Shown here: piece after piece, positions 14,767 to 17,706 of the stretch
How the letters are laid out: the number at the start of each line of letters is the position of its first letter
How positions within the stretch are numbered: the stretch's first letter is position 1
Assembly (NCBI GenBank): GCA_028289505.1
Contig: JANQPK010000108.1
Span: forward strand, 1-17,706
DNA length: 17,706 nt
Origin: Cyclobacteriaceae bacterium
GTDB taxonomy: Bacteria; Bacteroidota; Bacteroidia; Cytophagales; Cyclobacteriaceae
Direction: 5' to 3'
The notes under the pieces: model-generated
What the model was told of the DNA's origin: nothing
Database searches by the model: none
The model's input: the letters and a program-made list of their open reading frames with translations, nothing else
Position numbers and translations under genes: made by a program

Positions 14767-15330
14767 TTATTCGCTTGGGGGAATCATTACTGCATCAACC
14801 ACATGAATGATTCCATTACTTGCTTTTACACTGGCCACTATCTTGGCCCCTCCTACAAATACATCATCTCCCTCTACCTCTACCCCTACACTTTGATCAT
14901 TTGCCTGGCCTAACTTCTTGAACTTCTTGAGAAACTCCTTATCATAATTACCCGGGGTGACATGATACTTTAGGATGTTAGCCAAATCACCTTTGTTTTC
15001 AGGTTTTAACAGATTTTCTACAGTGCCAGCCGGCAGCTTATCAAATGCTGCGTTTACCGGTGCAAATACCATTAAAGGTCCTGCATTCACTAAGGCGTTT
15101 TCCAGGTCTGCGGCTTGAACTGCAGCCACCAGAGTGGAGTGGTCTTCTGATTTTATAGCAATCTGTAGAATATTGGGGCTGGACACATCATCTTCCACAA
15201 ACGCCTGTCCTGATGTTTTGTCTAAAGATGGTCCACTTGCCTGATCCTGCTGATCAGGGGGAGGAGCACTACATGCACTTGCTAGTAGTAGTCCAATGAA
15301 AGCTAGTGCTATGGTGTTCAATCGTTTCAT
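14767..15330 (-). CDS. Fasciclin (FAS1)-domain lipoprotein of the nos cluster
   Basis: A 187-residue lipoprotein: signal peptide 1-19 with lipobox SA-C20, a polar linker rich in Q and P, then one FAS1 domain (about 50-187). FAS1 hallmarks are visible: the ALVNAGPLMVFAPVNAAFDKLP stretch's core FAPVNAAFDKLPAG near the first conserved block, LKYHVTPGNY, and the terminal block NGIIHVVDAVMIPP. FAS1 domains usually mediate adhesion or protein-protein contact. Its place between the cytochrome and nosZ, with gaps of 33 and 24 bases, shows it belongs to the operon; a scaffold that holds the cytochrome and NosZ together at the membrane is one possibility. That role is inference; no catalytic residues are expected. 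Confidence 0.93.
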   Translation of the reverse strand: MKRLNTIALAFIGLLLASACSAPPPDQQDQASGPSLDKTSGQAFVEDDVSSPNILQIAIKSEDHSTLVAAVQAADLENALVNAGPLMVFAPVNAAFDKLPAGTVENLLKPENKGDLANILKYHVTPGNYDKEFLKKFKKLGQANDQSVGVEVEGDDVFVGGAKIVASVKASNGIIHVVDAVMIPPSE

Positions 15331-15363
15331 TGTTCACTATTTATGTTTAACCATTTGTTTTGA

Positions 15364-15852
15364 TCAGTTGAGGGTTCTGAAATATTCCAGGATATCTCTT
15401 GCCTGTTGCTCTGTCATGTTTTGATTGGCCATGGCAGCACCGTTAAACTCTATCAGCAGATCTTTGGCGCATCGATCTTGCTCTACCATTAATTGCGGCT
15501 CCAAAATCATGTTCATGATCCACTCTGGACTTCTTCGGCTCATGATACCTTTCGGAGATGGGCCGATAAATCGTTTGTCTATCTTATGGCAGGCAGAACA
15601 GTTGGTTTCAAATAACTTCATACCTCTGTTCACCATCTCATCATCTATGGCTGCCAATTCTATATGTTGAATAGGTCCTACCCCTTTTTCATCTAGGGTA
15701 ATGCGTTCAGAGGCAGGAATGTCTGATTGGTGGTTGTCATCACCTACAATTGATTGTTGCGATTGACCATCAGAAGATTTTTGAGATTCTGTTCCACCTC
15801 CGCAAGCAGATACCAAAAAGAGGAGGCTCAAAAAAAAGATTGTGGATTTCAT
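15364..15852 (-). CDS. c-type cytochrome lipoprotein, probable electron donor to NosZ
   Basis: A 162-residue lipoprotein: signal with lipobox VSA-C17, a polar linker of about 45 residues, and one class I cytochrome c domain. Heme is attached at C85-S-A-C88-H89, followed by KRFIGPSP; M141 or M146 (AAMANQNM) is the probable sixth ligand. Clade II nos clusters usually lack nosR and carry such cytochromes instead, so this protein probably passes electrons from the quinol/bc1-type chain to the CuA site of NosZ. It is the first gene of the nos operon, preceded by a promoter-like element and a CRP/FNR-type palindrome. Family call is firm; donor role is inference from position. Confidence 0.94.
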   Translation of the reverse strand: MKSTIFFLSLLFLVSACGGGTESQKSSDGQSQQSIVGDDNHQSDIPASERITLDEKGVGPIQHIELAAIDDEMVNRGMKLFETNCSACHKIDKRFIGPSPKGIMSRRSPEWIMNMILEPQLMVEQDRCAKDLLIEFNGAAMANQNMTEQQARDILEYFRTLN

Positions 15853-15876
15853 GGTAGTAGTTGGTTAGTCACGCAT

Positions 15877-15884
15877 CAAATGTA
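15877..15884 (-). promoter_or_regulatory. Bacteroidota-type -7 promoter element for the nos operon
   Basis: The minus strand reads TACATTTG, an exact match to the Bacteroidota sigma-ABfr -7 consensus TAnnTTTG, 24 bases before the cytochrome start codon. No perfect TTTG at the -33 distance is seen, which would fit an activator-dependent promoter. Confidence 0.5.
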
Positions 15885-15929
15885 AATGCTACTTGCTGCA
15901 ACTAATATGACCACCATTACATCAACCCA

Positions 15930-15941
15930 TGACAGAAGTCA
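15930..15941. promoter_or_regulatory. CRP/FNR-type palindrome upstream of the nos operon
   Basis: TGACAGAAGTCA is an inverted repeat TGAC-N4-GTCA. The G-A pair in each arm has the same distance to the centre as in FNR and CRP sites. Its centre lies roughly 60 bases upstream of the start point predicted from the -7 element at 15877-15884, a usual class I activator position. Confidence 0.45.
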
Positions 15942-15964
15942 CCTTTAAATTAGATATTATTATA

Positions 15965-15975
15965 TTGATTATCAA
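15965..15975. promoter_or_regulatory. TTGAT/ATCAA inverted repeat with one-base spacer
   Basis: TTGATTATCAA in an AT-rich part of the gap before the nos operon. The arms equal FNR half sites, but the spacer is one base, not four, so it may be only an AT-rich coincidence or part of an upstream activating region. Confidence 0.2.
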
Positions 15976-16037
15976 CTATTTATAACCCAAATTATGACAA
16001 TTCTCACCGAAGACAAGCTGGTGATAGTGGTTTGGGG

Positions 16038-16880
16038 TCAGACCACCAGTACTGGTATGTTGGAATATCTGAGTATATTTTTAGTAACACTTTTGTGGAA
16101 GAGATTCTTAAAATAAGGATAACGTTTGGGGAATAGTACCAAAAGATCGGCTTGTTGTCCGTTTGAATATTCGTTTATTCCATCAATAATGTCGTCATTG
16201 TCCACCACCGCAAAGCTAGAAGATATTCCCTCAAAGTGATTGTTAAAATCGAGCCGACGTATAGCTTGCTGTACCCTCCTATTCTCAGAGCTACGGGCAA
16301 CGTTTAGTACCACCACCTCCGCTTTGAACTTACGTGCTACTTCTAGCATGGAATCAAGTACACTGAGATCCTCTATCTGGTTTAGATCTGTAGCAAGTAA
16401 AATTTTACGGGGTACTTCACATTTACAGTCTTGTGGTACTACCAGCATAGGTTGGTTCACTCGATTTACTAACTGGGATGCGGTTCTTCCGTATATAGCC
16501 TCGTCCAGGAGATCACCCTTATTTCCTAGTACCACTAGGTCCACACTTCGATCGTCTGCAATTTTTTTGATGGTGGAGTGAGTATCTCCATAAACGGAAA
16601 GCGTTTCAATGCTTACTTGTTGGTGTTCTTTTTTAATCCGATCCATGGTCCTGGCCAAGCCCCTTTCTGATTGTTCTTGCAAAATATCTTCCAGTGATAT
16701 CAGCATTTCAGGAATATTGCTTACCAGACTGTAGGAGTTTAATAGAAAGTAGTCTACCTGATCACTCCCGAATAACATCAATGCGTATTCAATAGCATAC
16801 TCAGCGTTGTCTGAAAAGTCCGTAGATAAAAGTACCCTTTTCACCTTGGCGTTTAATTTGGAATATGTAAAAATTTGCAT
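16038..16880 (-). CDS. Universal stress protein with two tandem UspA domains
   Basis: A soluble 280-residue protein with two UspA folds. The first (about 12-150) begins VKRVLLSTDFSDNAEYAIEYAL and includes VVLGNKGDLLDEAIYGRTAS, a slightly altered nucleotide-binding loop, before PMLVVPQD. The second (about 152-280) begins RKILLATDLN and ends NIPVLVV, and lacks a clear glycine-rich loop, so only the first domain is likely to bind ATP. Tandem Usp proteins are commonly induced in low oxygen or on energy stress. The 53-base gap upstream contains an FNR-like site, supporting such control. ATG at 16880 was used; the Usp fold itself starts around residue 12. Confidence 0.92.
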   Translation of the reverse strand: MQIFTYSKLNAKVKRVLLSTDFSDNAEYAIEYALMLFGSDQVDYFLLNSYSLVSNIPEMLISLEDILQEQSERGLARTMDRIKKEHQQVSIETLSVYGDTHSTIKKIADDRSVDLVVLGNKGDLLDEAIYGRTASQLVNRVNQPMLVVPQDCKCEVPRKILLATDLNQIEDLSVLDSMLEVARKFKAEVVVLNVARSSENRRVQQAIRRLDFNNHFEGISSSFAVVDNDDIIDGINEYSNGQQADLLVLFPKRYPYFKNLFHKSVTKNILRYSNIPVLVV

Positions 16881-16894
16881 TTTATAAGTTTCAA

Positions 16895-16909
16895 CACATG
16901 ATATATGTG
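16895..16909. promoter_or_regulatory. Inverted repeat CACAT-N5-ATGTG before the usp gene
   Basis: CACATGATATATGTG has perfect five-base arms and lies 15-29 bases before the usp start, just downstream of the FNR-like site. It may be a second regulator site or a short leader hairpin. Chance occurrence is possible. Confidence 0.25.
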
Positions 16910-16919
16910 ACGGTAAACA

Positions 16920-16933
16920 ATGATAATCATCAA
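16920..16933 (-). promoter_or_regulatory. FNR-like binding site upstream of usp
   Basis: The minus strand reads TTGATGATTATCAT, matching the FNR consensus TTGAT-N4-ATCAA at nine of ten fixed positions. It directly follows the stop codon of the CRP-type regulator gene and is 39 bases before the usp start codon. A site at -41.5 would place the transcript start only a few bases before the start codon. Confidence 0.5.
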
Positions 16934-17706
16934 CTAATAGCGTAAGCCGGCTAGGCTTTCAGGTTCAAGAATGGTGATTTTACTACCGTTTATGGCAATG
17001 AGACCATCTCCTTTGAATTCCGAAAGGGTACGAATTACTGATTCCTTGGCAGTGCCCACCATACTCGCCAGGTCATCCCTTGAAATAGCCATACTAAACT
17101 CGGCATTGTGATCTGACTCATAGCGATCTTTAAGCTGTAGTAAAGCATCCGCTACACGCTTACGAACTGTATTGTAGGCTAGGTTTAACAATTCCTGCTC
17201 CTTTTCGACCAGATCCCGGGACAGCATCTTGATAAATCTTGCGGATACATCCCGATTGCTGAAAAGCAATGCAAGGAAGTCTTGTTTAGGAATCAAATAA
17301 ACTTCTGATTCCTCCAGTACCACCGCTGATTCGGGATACTCGGTGTTTTCCAGTAACGCCAAATAGCCCACAAAGTCTCCCTCTTTGAAGAGACCGGTTA
17401 TTAATTCCTTACCCTCTTCATTCATCTTATAGGTTTTAATCTTTCCCTTTCTTATAAAGAATAAAAAGTTGGGGTATTCCCCCTCGTAGAATAAAGCTTC
17501 CTTCTTTTTATAATGCCTGCTCTTTCGGTCTTCCGACAACTTTTTCAATTCCTCAAGCCCTTTTGCCTCTTCAATAAAGAGGTCAATACCTTCAGCATCC
17601 GGCTGGTACTCCTTCCGAAACTGTTGGCTCTTCTGTAAACGGATATCCACCGCCTCCAACAATTCCATCTCCTCGAATGGTTTGGTCAGGTAGTCATCAG
17701 CCCCTA
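16934..17706 (-). CDS. Response-regulator receiver / CRP-FNR fusion transcription factor, C-terminal part
   Basis: The gene is cut by the right end of the window. An ATG at 17668 could be taken as the start, but the reading frame is open to the edge and upstream codons encode GADDYLTKPFEE, the conserved lysine-proline end of a receiver (REC) domain. So the real protein has an N-terminal phosphoacceptor domain. After a helical linker comes a cyclic-nucleotide-binding-like beta-barrel (KKKEALFYEGEYPNFLFFI ... GDFVGYLALL) and a CRP-type helix-turn-helix with recognition segment GTAKESVIRTLSEF near the C-terminus. The visible part has no cysteine, so it cannot carry an FNR-type iron-sulfur cluster there. 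Input is therefore probably phosphorylation. Being next to usp and nos, it may control them. Confidence 0.9.
   Translation of the reverse strand, partial: GADDYLTKPFEEMELLEAVDIRLQKSQQFRKEYQPDAEGIDLFIEEAKGLEELKKLSEDRKSRHYKKKEALFYEGEYPNFLFFIRKGKIKTYKMNEEGKELITGLFKEGDFVGYLALLENTEYPESAVVLEESEVYLIPKQDFLALLFSNRDVSARFIKMLSRDLVEKEQELLNLAYNTVRKRVADALLQLKDRYESDHNAEFSMAISRDDLASMVGTAKESVIRTLSEFKGDGLIAINGSKITILEPESLAGLRY

Noticed and set aside
16004..16024. Inverted repeat TCACC/GGTGA downstream of usp as a terminator
   Set aside because: Only five pairs, an 11-base loop and no T-run on the minus strand.
16047..16054. CAGTACTG at the end of usp as a regulatory site
   Set aside because: It encodes the common Pro-Val-Leu-Val ending of Usp domains, so coding explains it.
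16240..16581. 113-codon open frame on the plus strand inside the usp gene
   Set aside because: Low-complexity serine/arginine-rich product opposite a clear UspA protein; a frame shadow.
1..17706. Insertion sequences, CRISPR arrays, tRNA or rRNA genes, phage or defence genes
   Set aside because: No transposase, direct-repeat array, cloverleaf or rRNA-like sequence was seen; coding is nearly continuous with respiratory genes.

Overview
The window comes from a Bacteroidota (Bacteroidetes) genome, most likely a marine or soil Cytophagales-type bacterium. The evidence is a cbb3 oxidase locus in the Bacteroidota form (ccoI, ccoS, a ccoN-ccoO fusion, a one-heme ccoP, ccoG, fixH and a SafE-like gene), a clade II (Sec-type) nitrous oxide reductase cluster, many lipoprotein signals, and a TAnnTTTG-type promoter element. 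Base composition looks mid to low GC by eye; I did not compute it. All 17 genes, two of them cut by the window ends, lie on the minus strand, so transcription runs from high to low coordinates.

Right end, 17706 to 16038: the 3' part of a response-regulator receiver/CRP-FNR fusion regulator, then a tandem-domain universal stress protein with an FNR-like site in front of it.

Middle, 15852 to 8889: the nos cluster. The order is a c-type cytochrome lipoprotein, a fasciclin-domain lipoprotein, nosZ, an unnamed four-helix membrane protein, nosL, nosD, nosF and nosY. Spacing is tight and several junctions overlap. The 185-base gap before the cytochrome is the only sizeable one and holds a promoter-like element and a CRP/FNR-type palindrome. 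A strong stem-loop separates nosZ from the downstream assembly genes. NosZ reduces N2O to N2. The cytochrome is its likely electron donor, NosL delivers copper, and NosDFY supports maturation of the copper centre.

Left, 8794 to 346: the cbb3 cytochrome oxidase cluster. It runs from the copper P-type ATPase ccoI through ccoS (56 aa), ccoNO, ccoP (with a ccoQ-like N-terminus), ccoG, fixH and a SafE-like membrane protein with a histidine-rich tail. The last gene, at 339 to 1, is the start of a glutamate-cysteine-ligase-like (GCS2) protein.

Together the genes describe a low-oxygen respiration island: a high-affinity oxygen reductase and an N2O reductase, both copper enzymes, with their own copper delivery genes and a CRP/FNR-type regulator beside them. 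No nosR and no nir or nor gene is present in the window. I see no mobile element, CRISPR array, tRNA or rRNA, and no gene-free stretch above 300 bases.
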